Positions 10,380 through 22,527 are shown, counted from the stretch's first letter. The stretch: 64,000 bases of DNA from Nigrospora sphaerica (GCA_018287875.1 JAGVVL010000017.1:1116001-1180000); one strand, 5' to 3'. Translations and numbers: made by a program. Notes: generated by a model not told the origin, from the sequence alone.

Positions 10380-12336
10380 ATGGAATACAATCCGGCCTCA
10401 ACCGCACGCTTTCCTGCTTCTGGTGATCCCTTTAGAGGCAGTGGCGACAATACCGTCGACCTGTTAGATGATGGCGGAGAGGAAGAGGTCATCGACTTAC
10501 TGGGCGATGACAATGCTGATGAGGTGGTGTTTTTGCAAGCCATTCCCCGTCAGCTCCAAGACTCTAGGACACGCATCCGGGAGCACCGTATCCGTCCTGG
10601 ATTTCTCATCAAAGACGGAATGTGCGTCGAAATCAGGAGCATGGCTGGCGAAAGGTACCTGCTCCAGTACCTTCGCGTGTCGGGACTCTACAGAGAGGAT
10701 GGGCGCATTACGATACGAGGGGTGCTATTCGTGCGCACCCGTGAGCTTGGCGGCTACTTCCCCAAGAAAAGAAATGAGGTCTGTAAGATTCTCAACGTCG
10801 CGCGAGACGACAGACGCGACAAGGAGGAGCAGAGCACCATTGAGATTTCGGAGGAACGCGTCATGGGCCCCCGGTACCTCGCCTGCACCAACGCAGCCTT
10901 TCCTCACCATCGATACGACAAGAAAGCATATCGCGACAAGGCGACAGCCGAGGCAAGAGGGCCTTTGGTATGCCGGTGGGAGTACAAGCTAGTATGGACG
11001 GACAACCAGTCCCGAGTGCGAGGTATGTTGCGGTCGTAGCTGAGTCGATGGCGATCTGGCCCAGGTCTGACCAAGTGTCGATACAGGCGACCGGCCGGTC
11101 GAGTACGTGGCGGCGGCACTGATGGCCAAGGACGCCTCCAAGGCCAGGTATCGGGTCGCGGACGACGAAAGCAGGCGGCAATGGCGAGGCAACGAAAGGC
11201 ACCGTCGAGGCGAGCCTTATACGTTCGGCGACATGTTCTGCGGCGGCGGTGGTACCTCATGCGGAGCGCAACAAGCCGGCCTCAAAGTCCACGTCGCGTG
11301 CGACGCTGACGACAAAGCATGCAACACCTACGACATGAACTTCCGAACCACTAACCTGTTCATTATGGACATCTCGGACTTTGTGACGCAGCCGGACAAC
11401 GCCGCCTCGCTACGGTCGCGGATTGACGTGCTTCATCTTTCCCCGCCTTGCCAACCCTACTCGCCGGCGCATACGCAAGCAGGTAAGAACGACGACCGAA
11501 ACACGGCCGCTCTCTTTGTGTGCAGCGACATCGTTAAAAGCATACGACCACGCATCTTCACAGTCGAGGAGACGTTTGGTATCCTACACCGAGAGCACGC
11601 CCACTACCTTTCCGGCCTAGTCCACGGCTTCACGGCGCTCGGGTATTCCGTGGTCTGGAAACTCAAGGACCTGCGGCTCTGGGGTACGCCCTGCAGGCGG
11701 CGCCGTTTTATTATGATCGGATCCTGCCCGGGGGAGCAGCTGCCCACATTCCCGGCTCCTACGCACCCCGAGGCCAGTGGCTTCATGACCGTTGCGCAAG
11801 CCCTGAACCAGATCCCGGCCGGGCGTTTCTACGACCCTCTCCACCAACCGCATCAATTCCGGTTCGACATTCCAAAGCCTTCGTGGGATGATCAACAGCC
11901 TCTCTCGAGGACGCTGACCTGTGGCGGCGCCCAAGGCTGCTATCACCCCAGCGGCATGAGGGCTTTCACCATAAGGGAGCTCGCAACGCTCCAGACGTTT
12001 CCGATAGAGTATAGGTTCACTCCCCATATCAACCTGACCGACGCAAGACGCCAAATCGGGAATGCGTTCCCGCCGCGTGCGGCCAAGGTTTTGTTTAGCC
12101 ATATCCGGAAATGGCTGGAAGATAGCGACAGGGGCGACCCCGAGGCAGTGGTGCTGGACGATGACGGCCCGCCCACAATCGTCATCGACGACTCCGAGGC
12201 CGATGATAACTCGGATCATTCCTCCGTAACAATGTGCGGAGACGATGATTGCATCGTCCTGGACGCGGACACGGCGCCTCGCGGCCGACCAGAGGCACGT
12301 CGTCCGCGAGACAGGCCGGCAGCGCGGCGGGTTTAG
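10380..12336 (+). CDS. rid: RID/Masc1-type cytosine-5 DNA methyltransferase (RIP-defective homologue)
   Basis: Two exons, 10380-11022 and 11087-12336, joined through a 64-nt GT-AG intron, encode 630 residues. The N-terminal ~210 residues contain an acidic stretch and a BAH-like region (FLIKDGMCVEIRSMAGERYLLQYLRVSG). The catalytic domain follows: motif I DMFCGGGGTSCGAQQAG (from residue 263), motif IV LHLSPPCQPYSPAHT with nucleophile Cys336, motif VI region FTVEETFGI where canonical enzymes have ENV, motif VIII-like LWGTPCRRRRFIMIG, target-recognition segment ending FTIRELATLQTFP, and motif X RQIGNAFPP. The PCQ motif and the altered ENV motif are hallmarks of the RID/Masc1 family; RID is needed for RIP in Neurospora crassa and Masc1 for premeiotic methylation in Ascobolus. 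The ~70-residue acidic C-terminal tail is typical of RID. No stop or frameshift is seen, so the gene appears intact. Confidence 0.93.
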
Positions 12337-13014
12337 CGGCGGGTTTACGGCCAACAGCGTATCACGGCGAAGGAGGCAGTTGCATCGACGTGCAGCTGTC
12401 GGTGGTCGTTCGGGTGCGATGAGTATCCTTGGCCTCCCCCCCTCGAGGTAGTGTGTCTGTTTGGATGAATGGTGGTATCACGGGCTGGCGTTGGATGAAT
12501 GGACGGAAATGAGAGACGAGGTTTGCTCTGGGCCGCTACTGCATGTATGCGCTCTTTACACCGATGTAGTAGTTGTGCGGAGTACACGCTATCCCGCCAT
12601 CCCCAGACACACAGACACACACACGCACACCTGGGGTGCGAGAGATGCTTTTCTAGAGCGAATGCGATGCCACGGTACCTGCATGCCGCCCAGTGTGCCT
12701 AACAGCTGTACCATCCGTCGTCCCTTCTGCTCGGGGGCCCCAAGGTCAATAAACCCTGTCGTCCATGACCGTCGGGTGTCCACCGAGTCTGACAAGGGGG
12801 TCTTGGCATAGTGGGGCCCTTCCTGTCACGTAAACCGGTTGCCTGCATTCCATGTGACCTGCGTTTTCCGGCGGTGTCGGTGGCCCCGTCTCCCTCTCCC
12901 AGACCTTCTGGACTCCATCCACCCCGTCTCGACATATTGCCTGTATAACAAACGGCCAGGCGTGGTTGTACCACAGTAGCAGTGGCAGCGGCAGCCGCAG
13001 GAACAGCCAGCGGC

Positions 13015-13046
<32 letters not shown>

Positions 13047-13094
13047 ACAGCCACAACCGGCGGTGCCCGTCCGATCTTCCCGCCCGTCGATCAG
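12337..13094. other. Intergenic and 5' leader of the Zn(II)2Cys6 gene
   Basis: Holds a short CA/ACAC-rich stretch near 12605-12630 and a nine-unit CAG repeat (13018-13044). The zinc-cluster reading frame is open across part of this leader but contains no ATG until 13095. Confidence 0.55.
13018..13044 (+). repeat. (CAG)9 microsatellite in the leader of the zinc-cluster gene
   Basis: Nine perfect CAG units lie 51 bp upstream of the chosen start codon. The frame of the downstream protein would read them as Ala codons; another frame reads Gln. Probably untranslated. Confidence 0.8.
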
Positions 13095-15788
13095 ATGCAG
13101 CCGCCCGAGGCTCCACCCCTCGACCCCGGGGGCCAAGGGAGCGCGGGTGGGAGCGCGGGTGCGGTTGCGGTTGCCAGTGCTCGGGGGAACCGAAGCGGCA
13201 CGGGGGCCGGAAGCGGAACCGGCACCGGCTCGGCAAATGGATACGGCCTGCTCGAAGGCCCGGACGGGGGCCCCTCTGCCGCGCCCAGCAGCAAGCGCAA
13301 GGCGCCACCCCCAACCCCGGCGTCCAAGTCCGACGAGGCCGACAAGGCCAGCACCGGCGCCAGTCACCAGAAACGCCGCCGTCGCGTCTTCTCCTGCCAG
13401 TCGTGCCAGAGGCTGAAATGCCGCTGCGAATACGACCCCGGCGCCCAGGCCTGCCATCGATGCGTCACCCTCCGGTACATACATATAGCCCCTTGGTCCC
13501 CCTCCCCGCCTCCCACGCGGCGGACCCGCCGCGCCACCGTTGACATGCTGTCCCCAGGATTGAATGCTCGCTGAAGGGAGAGATACTCGACGTCCCGTCC
13601 CATCCTAAGCCGGCCGAGAATGCGACCAGTCTCGAAGAAAGGTACGTCTTCGGCTCTGCCCGGCCACGTCTCGCCGCCCCGTCCGCGCCCGGCACCGGCA
13701 AACGCACAGGGGCGCGGGCGCGGGCGCGGGGACCCCGGATACCCCGCGAAGCAGACTCACATGCCAACACCATGCAGGTTCGCCCGGTACGAAAAGTCCC
13801 TGGCTGACATGAAGGGAATGCTCGAGCTTGTGACGCGCCAATTTGGCGTGCACGGCGATTCACGCAGGCCACCAAGGGGTGTCACCAGCAGTCGGACCAA
13901 CACCGAGGCGCCCAACTCCCCGAAAGACGAAGACGGTGGCCCGGAGAGCCTGGCCGACCCAGTCGATGTGGGCATCAAGTCCGCCCCGACCGCCGTCCTT
14001 CGGGAAATCGGCGAACAGGTCAACCAGGGCTTCCGCCGCCTGGAGCACGTGAAACTTGATCTCGTCCAACTACAGTTGCTCGAGGAGCAGACCGCCAACG
14101 AACTGGCGAGGCTGTGAGTGGGCGAGGGAACGGGCTGCGCGTCCAGTCAGAAACGAACGGGCCCCGGCTGACACTCTGTTCCAGCTTCCTACGACGGCAT
14201 GGCCACCTGCTTGCTGTTTACGACCCTGCCGACACATCCCCATCCGACATACGTGAGCTTTCACCCTTTCTCCACAGCGTCTGCTGTCTCTGCGCCATGC
14301 TCTATCGTGAGGACCTGTGCAACACGCCAGTCCACCGCCAGGTCTACGAGCAGGTCCGCATCACCTTGGGCCAGACGCTGTTGTCGAACCCACTCAGCTT
14401 GGAGGAAATCAACGGCGTGCTCATCATGAGCGACCACGTTGTGAGTGCCCGCGCACTCGCCCGCCCAGGGCTGGTGGGGGGGGAAAAGGATAGTACTAAC
14501 GACGTCAGGACGGGTCCGAGTACATTGACAGCTGGCTTCTGACGGGCTACTGCGTGAAGCAGGCCATGCTCAGCATCTCCTTTTCCAAGATCGTCGCCAA
14601 CATTAAGCGAGGGGTGGCGACGGCTCCGGACCGACAGGCTATCCATCTGTGGTCGACTATCTGCTTGCATCATCTCCAGTACGTCATGTGCTCCCCGGTG
14701 CCGGTCGTCCCCATGGCTGACCTAGCCTCCGCGTCCAAGCTGGGCTGCCACCACGGGCCGGCCGTCGGTGCTACAGGTTCCCTACATCAACCAGTGTAAC
14801 ATTCTCCTCAGCTTCTACCAAGCAAGCATGCAAGACGGCATGCTTGTTGCCGAAATCCTCCTTTACTCGACGCTGCACCAAAAGCTGGCGCGTCGATCAT
14901 ACCTCGACAAGAACGGCGAATGCGAGGAGTTCAAGGCATGGAAGCAGAAGTGGAACCACCTCATGTGTAAGACGCCATGTCACCTCGGGATACCGGCTGC
15001 ATATAGTTGACAGAGACGCACTAGCCCTCCCGACAGCATCGATGCTCAGGATCGGGTACTACGCCGCGTGCTTGATCCTCGCCCTTCGAGCACTTGAAGA
15101 AAGCGGCGAGGCCATGGACCCCAAATCGTTCCTGTCCAACCTAGCTTTCGACTCGCCCGCCAGCGGCCACGAGCCGCCAGAGCCGAGGCCGAGCAAAAAA
15201 GATGCACCGACGCTCCAGGTGCACACGGCCAAATACGCACACTCGGTACTCGAGACCTTTGTAGACATGCCCGCTTTCCTCATGGACACGATCCCCACCT
15301 ACCTCTGTCTCTGCATCGGGTATTCCGCCCTCATGTTGGCGCATTATGACGAGAGTCAGTCCAAAGTCTCGGCGGCCGCCAGCATCAGCCTCATCACCCG
15401 GCTCGAAAACTGGTGCATGCGCACGCCCAGCAAAACATGGGCTGTGAAGTTCGCCAAATTGGCGCGCCAACGCGTGCAGTCTCGGACTGGTTCCGTATGC
15501 TCCTACGACGACGAGCAGAAACAGGGACGACGACCGGTTCCCGCGTGGGCGGATGCGAGCATGGCAGTGCCTTCATTCCCGTTGACGGCAGAACATGGCA
15601 GTGCCCCGTCTGCTTCCTTCCAGGCGCGGTTTGGTTCCGGCGACTATGCCGCGGGCACTGTCGAGGCATACGCGATGCCACACGACAACATGCACCACGG
15701 ATTTGAGGTTCCACAATCGGCCATCCCGAGCATGGAGGACTTCTTTGGCGGCGGCTTTCTGGATTTCATGAGACAACCCCGGGGGTAA
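13095..15788 (+). CDS. Zn(II)2Cys6 fungal-type transcription factor
   Basis: Seven exons fit the frame: 13095-13474, 13558-13641, 13778-14113, 14185-14440, 14509 to about 14682, 14777-14966 and 15037-15788. The DNA-binding binuclear cluster lies near residues 100-133 and is split by intron 1: CQSCQRLKCRC, eight residues, CHRC, then a final Cys in RIECSLKG (CX2CX6CX8CX2CX6C). It is preceded by a basic run HQKRRRRVF. A coiled segment (FARYEKSLADMKGMLELV) follows, as expected for a dimerisation linker. The C-terminal half carries hydrophobic helices of the fungal regulatory middle-homology type (LHSVCCLCAMLYRED, YINQCNILLSFYQAS, TYLCLCIGYSALMLAHYD). The exon 5 donor is uncertain: the canonical site at 14679 breaks the frame, while GTCATG at 14683 keeps it. 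The start is the first ATG in the zinc-cluster frame. The regulated pathway is unknown; the general layout could suit a PrtT-like or xenobiotic regulator, with low certainty. Confidence 0.85.
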
Positions 15789-16890
15789 GGCGTATGAGCC
15801 CCCTCGGGGCATGGAGGCTATGGGCGTGACCGTCGGATACGGCACGATTGACGATGGCGGCCGCCTTTCTGGGAGGGACTTTTGCCTCCCATACACGGGG
15901 ATCACCTGGGTCAGGAATATAAACAGCACCGGGCCGTCTGTCTCGTGGTGAGCTCCGTGTGAAGATGACGGCATGGACGAAAGTGACGCGCCACGGTGCC
16001 AGATTTCGGGACCGAGACAGCAGCGGAGGAACAAGCCAGTCCCCGGCGCTTCACCAGCCCGGGTGTTGGGTTCTCTTCAAAGGCGCTTGCTGGGGCCCAC
16101 GACTGTGTTCGGGCACAATAGAAGCAGGTGATGCCAGTGCTCATGTTGGAGTCCGTCACACGTGCTGTCAGATGTTTTTGCGCGAGTCGGGCCTCGGTGT
16201 GTGAACACGATGCACTAGCCCACTCCCCCATACCATGCACGTAAGTGAAGGACAGCAGTACGGAGCTCTGACGGCAGACACCAACCACCTTTACTGTATC
16301 GCCTGTCTACCGTGAACTTCTAGCCTTGGACGGTCCGCCGCGGTTGGAGGATGGTCTATTGGACGGCCGCTCCGTCGGGACCAGGGAGTGGTGCAGGAGC
16401 GAAGGTCAAGGGGTCCCATCCGACCTCGGGGTAGCTCAGCTCTGGCCACAAGGTGTAGACATGTGTATGATAGGGAAGGCAAAGGTCAAGCCAACTGTAC
16501 AAATACGCCATGGCGGGTTTGCAACACTAACCAAAGTTTACACCCTCGCGGGTCCCGAGCGGTGACATGAAAGGCTGTCCGATGCACCGGAAGAGCCAGT
16601 AGCCGATTGATTGCCGAGACTGCGGGGTACGAGTGGGGGGAATAGACCAGCTCTACCACTACTACCAGGCAGAGAGGGGAGAAGCACCCGTTATCCAGAA
16701 CCTAGAGGGCTTTTTATCACCACCTGCAAAGCTTCATCTCGGACGTGGCTCCTGTTCGGGCTGCGTGCGCTGTACCCGCTTGCACATTACAGCGCAGCAT
16801 AGCAGTAAATCATAGGCGAACCGGGGGCCATCTCCACCTCACCCGACGCGAGTCACAGTCCGCGTCACGGACGCATCCCATCACCCCAAC
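15789..16890. other. Intergenic, no gene supported
   Basis: About 1.1 kb between two plus-strand genes. Short open frames lack domains or codon coherence. The 3' part is the promoter of the methyltransferase gene. Confidence 0.5.
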
Positions 16891-17682
16891 ATGGCAAGCG
16901 CAGCGGCGGCAGAAGCAACGGCGACCAGTCCTGAAGACGCGAACAACAAGCGCTTCAATGCCGAAGCAGCGGCGTGGGATAGCGACCCATTCATCAACGC
17001 GATGAGCGCCGAGGCTTGGAAGGCGATACAGAAGAACGTACCACTCCTGGGCGCCACTGCCGCCGAAAAGGGGAACAAGCCGACGGTGCTGGAGATCGGA
17101 TGCGGCACGGGCACGTTGAGTCTGCACACGGCAACGGCAGTAGCTTTGGTTGTCGCCGTCGATGCGGCCGAAGGTATGGTCAACGTGTTGCGATCAAAGC
17201 TGGACAGGCCAGGGGGTCCGGACAACATCGTGCCCATCTGCGCGCTGCTGGAAGACGCCGAAGACGCCAGGCTGCCGCCCGCGGCCGCCTCGCAGCCCGA
17301 CGGCCCCCGGATCAAGTTCGACCTCGTCACCTCGCATCTCGTGTTGCACCACATTCCGTCCCTCGAGCCCCTTCTTCGGACCATGTTTGCCTGCCTGAAG
17401 GGGGGCGGTATGGTGGCCCTGACCGACTTCGAGGACTTTGGGCTCGACGCGAGGCTCTTCCACCCCGAGGCGAAAACGGAGGGCGTCGAGCGCCATGGCA
17501 TACCCAGGGCCTGGATGGCGGACCTGATGCGGGCCGCGGGCTTCGAGGACGTCCGCGTCGAGGTGGCTTGGGAGGCCCTCAAGGCTGTTGAAACATTTCC
17601 CGGCGAGTTCGCCCAGCCGGGCGCGCCACGGGGCCGAAACATGGCATTCCCCTTTCTGATCTGCCTGGGACGCAAACCCTAA
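16891..17682 (+). CDS. SAM-dependent class I methyltransferase
   Basis: Single-exon frame of 263 residues with a clear Rossmann-type methyltransferase domain: motif I LEIGCGTGTLSL near residues 67-78, the acidic strand-2 end VVAVDAAEGM, motif II/III region FDLVTSHLVLHHI, and LKGGGMVALTDFED. The arrangement matches UbiE/Methyltransf_11-like enzymes acting on small molecules. The substrate is not evident, since no TRM, PRMT or lipid-specific signature is seen. The N-terminal FNAEAAAWDSDP is common in fungal proteins of this type. The start ATG sits in a good context, and the frame upstream is not coding-like. Confidence 0.85.
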   Translation: MASAAAAEATATSPEDANNKRFNAEAAAWDSDPFINAMSAEAWKAIQKNVPLLGATAAEKGNKPTVLEIGCGTGTLSLHTATAVALVVAVDAAEGMVNVLRSKLDRPGGPDNIVPICALLEDAEDARLPPAAASQPDGPRIKFDLVTSHLVLHHIPSLEPLLRTMFACLKGGGMVALTDFEDFGLDARLFHPEAKTEGVERHGIPRAWMADLMRAAGFEDVRVEVAWEALKAVETFPGEFAQPGAPRGRNMAFPFLICLGRKP

Positions 17683-18248
17683 AGTGCGGCCCCCTCCAAG
17701 ACGGGCGACGCCACGCTCCCCACCGCCATGTTTCTCCTCTGGCACAAAATCTTCCCCCCTTCCTTGCCCGGGCGAGGGCCGGATGGGTCACGACGGCCGA
17801 CCACAAACACGACGCCACGTGCGCTGCGTTTCAGCTCACGGGCAACCGGCCGGTCGGCTCTGCCACGGACGCGCGTGCGACGCCGCGGGGCGACGGGGGG
17901 GGGGGGGGTTGGTTTTCAGGCCCTAGCCTGCCATGTCGTATCCGGCGATGTAGCATTAGGTCGACCCGACCTGCTGGACGGCCGACGGCCGACGGCCGAA
18001 ACGTGGCAGCGTGGCATCGCGGCGGTGCGGCGGTGCGGCGGAGAGCGCTGTTACGCCCAGGTCCGTCGGTCTGGAGCATGGCACGTAGAAGGGAAACTGT
18101 GACTGGCAGGAGAACTGGATTGGAACGGCCTACCCTGACTACCGGGCGGGGCTGGGGAGGGACGACGAGCTGGCCCCTGTTTGCGATGAAGCAGTCTTGA
18201 AACCCGAACGGCCGATGCACACCAACGGGCGACGGGATGCTACGTTGG

Positions 18249-18285
<37 letters not shown>

Positions 18286-21200
18286 CTCTGTGTAGTAGTA
18301 GTAGCTAAGTAGTAGTAGATATTTGCTGACCTAGCCAGCCCGGACATGCGTAGAGGCAACTAGCTCCATCTGCTGAAAACGAGTCCCCACCCCAGGTCGC
18401 ACTCGCGAACAGACGGCGTCGTGTTTGCACGGCCGCTTTCCAGGGCCGAGTGACTGGGATCGGGTGTGTCTGTCTGCCCCGTCCCCATCGTAAACCCCGA
18501 CCTGCCCAGTCGGGACAGCTGAGCCGCACAGTTGGGACGGTCCCGTGAGCCTGTCCGAGGCCTTTTAGCCTCAGTCTTGGCGGGATTTGGAAGGGCCAAG
18601 CCTCGGGCAATCGCCAATGATGCGCGATGCCCGAGTGCGCGTGTCGGTCAAAATAAGAGAATGACTGCATTGTGCGATTTGCCTACCTGTACCTAGGCAG
18701 AAGGTCGCTAAGCAAGTTGATGACGGCCTACTTACCCAGCACTGGTGCTCTCTACTTGTGTGCCTAGTGTCCAGCCTGCTCGCCTGCTTAGAATCCATAC
18801 TTTAGTCCGGTGCATTGGGACCATTGTGGTGAGGGCAGCTCGTATCTTTTTACCTAGTGCGGGAGGTCCGTCGTATCCACTCGGTGACTGGTGGCCCCTC
18901 TAAACAGCAACGCCAGCAGCAGCAGCACGGGAGTTGGGAAGCAGCCCTGCCAGATTGAGATCCCGGCCGGATCTGCGCACGAGGTACCTTGTACCCATGC
19001 ATGCACGAATCAGTGGCGCAAATTTACGACCTCTGCGGACTCGCATAGTGGTACCTACAACTAAACCTGGGGCTTCAGCTGCGACGTCACATCAACGGCG
19101 CTGTACGGGCCCTGCACAGGCGCTGCACAAGGGCGCCATCGGCCGGAGATATCCATACTCGTCGGGGCTCCAGAAGGTGCCGTCACAGAACTCGCCGACC
19201 ACACGCCATGGGGCCTCGACCACGCGACGCTTCGGAGACGTCTTCTTTTTGCGTCTTATCCCCCAGGCTGCCCAAGTCGTTGCGGTTTCGCACCCGTTGG
19301 GCCGGGGTCCAGGGCCGAAGGGTCTCGGTGCTCGCGCGTCCCCTACTCACTAAAGAGAAGGAGGGCGAGGGGGGTGGAGAGCAAGAGGAACCGGGATTCT
19401 TGCCCCGGACGAGCCGAGGGCTACGTTCAATTGGCAATTAAAGGTCGCAAAATAACAGCACATGGGAGCGTCAGGGGGGCCCGCGAATGGCAGGGCTTGG
19501 CGCCAAATAAGAAAAGACACGGACTGGAAAGCAAAAAAGAAAGAAGAAAAAAAGATCGACCTGCGTACTACCAGGTTCACACATTGCCGCACGTCTCTGG
19601 CGCTGTCTTGGGGGGCGGGCAGCCGATGACGGGCATCAGGGATTGATTCATCAACCGACCCCATCTCCTGACGGACCGTCTGCGGGCGCATGCTGTAGTC
19701 GTGTCGTGCCGTGTCGTAGGCATCGCGTCGTGTTACGCTGTGGTACGCGCGACTAGCGACGTCCTGCAGCTGCAACCATCCATCTACTTCTACTCCTATC
19801 TCGACGCGGGCGCCCATGATTGAATGCCAACGCAATTGGATGGGTGGTTGGAGGCGACGATGCAGGTGCAGATGCCAGTCGGACCTGGGGATGTCAAGCC
19901 CGGTCATGGTGGTCTGCCGTCGTGCCGACCCCGTCGCTTCAGCGTCCCCACCGTGACAGCGGGCGAGAGACCAAAAAAAGAACACGAAGATGCGCTCAGC
20001 TGAGGAAGAAGCTCATCAGGCCCGGCACGCGAAGTGGGAGATGCAAGATTAAGTATTACCTATGACATGCATCTTATTACGGTCCAGATACCGCCAACTG
20101 GGGGCTACCCACATCACCATACACCACCATCCATGGATCGAACGAATCCATGCCGTCAATCGAAGGGTAGCTGGGAGGGATAGTCTCTCCATCTGTCTTT
20201 TTTCCCCTGTCTCTCTTTCCCTCTCTTGCTGTGTGTGTGTCTCTCTCTCTCTCTTTCTCGCCCGCTCGCTCATCTGCCGCTGGTACGCTCCAGAAAGCCC
20301 TCAGCCTTCCTTGCAAGGATTGCAACTCTTAGTGAGTCGGCCGGATTGTGGCCAGCCCTTCAATCATTCACTCTGGAGCCGGTCCCATTTCCATGCACCC
20401 CCCACCCGTCCTCCTCCCTCCCACCTCATACCCACATCTGCCCATTCGTCCCATCCTTCCCTTTTCCGTCTTCATTCATTATTACCTACTTCCTTCATTC
20501 GCTCGTTCATTCCGAGAGACCGGGGAGCCAGAAAGGGAAGAGAAAGAGAGAGCGGGAGAGACAGTCCAGGGCTCCATCTGCGCAGGCAATCCATCCCGTC
20601 CATAACGTCGTCGCTCGCCTTCCTCCCTTCCTCCCTTCCCTCCCTCTTCTGCTCGAACCTGTATCTGCTGCGTCTTCACCCTACTCCTTATTCTTATTCT
20701 CGTTCTTCTTTTCTTCTTTAACCCAATCTTCCTTCACGCCTGGTTGTGCTAGTCGACCGCAGCTACTTGCAAAGACGCCTCGTCATTGCCAATCCTATCC
20801 CAACCACAAGCTGCTTGTTCCATTTACATCATACCGGCCTCTGGCCTGCCTTGTCGACTTGCATAGTGGACCACTCGTCATTCCTTCCTGCGCGCCCCCT
20901 CTTTTATACCTACCCTGCTTAACTACCACCACCTTACCGACTTACTTTTGATCTTACCTAACGGCATTCGAGAGGCCTGCCTGCCTGCCTGTTTACCTGT
21001 TTACCTACCTTTTTGGGCTACATACATTTACTACGTACTTGCTCTACTCCCACTTTGTTCCTTGGTCTACCCGTCCGCACGCCTTTTCTATATACGGGCC
21101 ATCCTGCTGTTTACCCCCCTCTCTCTAGTTGGTCCCTTGCATTCGGCCGTCGGCGCTGCCCGAATAGGCGACCGCTTCACTCACTTGCCTGTCTGCTCAA

Positions 21201-21522
21201 GGTTGTTGTGAGAGTGTACCGTCCTGTGCTTTCGCAGTGCCTGGGTTGGGTCCTCGCACCACACACGACCGACCACCCCCAGAAGCTACCATATCGGCTG
21301 CATTAATTCGTAATTGGACCGTCTGGCACGATTCCCAGCAAGAGGAACCGGCCATCGGCCAACCGCGCCACCATTCCCGTTTTGCGCCCGCCCTTTGCCC
21401 TTTGCCGGCCTCGAGTCTCCATCCTAGCTTTCCTCCCACCCCGGGACTCGCTCCAGGGCTTTTCTATATCTCTCCCCCAGGGCACGCCGTCCACTACTCC
21501 CGCCCGGATATCCGCCCTCGCC
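17683..21522. other. Long intergenic region, mainly the upstream/leader region of the gene at 21523
   Basis: 3.8 kb without a supported gene. It holds a 14-base G run (17895-17908), an AC microsatellite, TAG-rich DNA near 18293-18320, an A-rich patch near 19528-19555 and, from about 20150, strongly pyrimidine-rich DNA with CT microsatellites and ACCTGCCTGCCTG-type runs near 20975-21010. The last 1.3 kb looks like a long C/T-rich 5' leader or promoter, as often seen in front of fungal regulatory genes. Confidence 0.5.
18250..18280. repeat. (CA)n dinucleotide microsatellite
   Basis: About fifteen uninterrupted CA/AC units, followed within 20 bp by TAG-rich trinucleotide DNA. Intergenic. Confidence 0.9.
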
Positions 21523-22527
21523 ATGTTCGAGAACCTCCACTGCCGGCCCGAGCCCACTCGGAAGAGGGCTCACGAGGATGACGAAGTGGTCGACGCCGCC
21601 GGTCTTTTCGGCCTTCCCGAACACCGAAACAAGCGCATCCATTCCCTGCCCATGCGCTCTTCGCCCCCGGGCTCGCACAGGCGATGGGCCCACGATCCCT
21701 TGAGCTTTCCCGTCACGCAGCTGGCCTCGGCCGCGCGTGCGCTGGCTGAGCCCGAGTCGGAGCCCGAGCACCTGCACCCATGCCAGCCGCACCACTTGAT
21801 GGAGCTCGACCGGGACACCGACATGATGCTCGACGACTCGGACGTCGTGGCTTCGAATGCCAGCCGCCTGCCCACGCCCATTCACGCTGCATTCGCTTCG
21901 CAGGTGCGAGGGAACCACTGGTCAGCAACCGCCCATGGCCCCGGCTCGCTCGCCGATGCCAGCCACCTCGGGTTCGGCACGAATGCCGTGGACGCGGGCG
22001 CAATGCCGCGCCATGCCTTTCCGGATGCTGCTGATCCCTCCGTCCCTCGCTCGCTGGATGGCTCGGCCGGCTGGTCCATGATTCAGAACCGTCGCCTCCC
22101 GTCGCCCATCAGCGAAAGCGGCGGCGAGGAGGCGCCGCCCAGCCCGGGCATGGTTCTAGATTTCTCCTCGCCCATCATGAAGCGACCCCACCTGCCCCAT
22201 CTGCCGCACTCGACCAACCCTGCCGCCATGGCCGCCTTGCACCCCAACATCGAGATATGCCACCAGCCGGCCCCCCACGGCGACGCCGGCATGATGGATA
22301 CGGACTGCGAGACCATCATGGAGGACCAAGAGGGCCATTCGCCGTCGTCGGCTCCGGCCACCCCGTCGCCCCGTAGCAAGTTCGGCCATTCTCGCAACAA
22401 GCACACGGTAAACTCGTGGACGCTGCAGCCCGGCATGAAGAAGTCGTTCAGTATAGGATACCGTGCCGACTGTGAAAAGTGCCGCCTGAAGGTGCCTGGC
22501 CACTTCAACCATATCATCGTCTCCTAG
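21523..22527 (+). CDS. Conserved fungal protein with a C-terminal Cys/His signature, function unknown
   Basis: 334 residues from the ATG of MFENLHCRPEP, chosen because coding quality begins there although the frame is open upstream. Most of the protein is disordered (Pro, Ser, His-rich; LPTPIHAAF and RRLPSPISE are typical short linear motifs). The final ~40 residues are strikingly ordered: HTVNSWTLQPGMKKSF, then GYRADCEKCRLKVPGHFNH, ending IIVS. The CxxC plus HxxH arrangement might bind a metal, which is an inference. Similar C-termini occur, as far as I recall, in uncharacterised ascomycete proteins. No enzyme motif. The long pyrimidine-rich upstream region suggests regulated transcription or translation. 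Confidence 0.7.
   Translation: MFENLHCRPEPTRKRAHEDDEVVDAAGLFGLPEHRNKRIHSLPMRSSPPGSHRRWAHDPLSFPVTQLASAARALAEPESEPEHLHPCQPHHLMELDRDTDMMLDDSDVVASNASRLPTPIHAAFASQVRGNHWSATAHGPGSLADASHLGFGTNAVDAGAMPRHAFPDAADPSVPRSLDGSAGWSMIQNRRLPSPISESGGEEAPPSPGMVLDFSSPIMKRPHLPHLPHSTNPAAMAALHPNIEICHQPAPHGDAGMMDTDCETIMEDQEGHSPSSAPATPSPRSKFGHSRNKHTVNSWTLQPGMKKSFSIGYRADCEKCRLKVPGHFNHIIVS

Noticed and set aside
12966..13094. N-terminal extension of the zinc-cluster protein across the CAG repeat
   Set aside because: The frame has no ATG there; only non-ATG codons would start it.
19350..19985. 211-codon minus-strand frame in the 17.7-21.5 kb gap
   Set aside because: Mixed composition, no domain, no supporting splice or start context.
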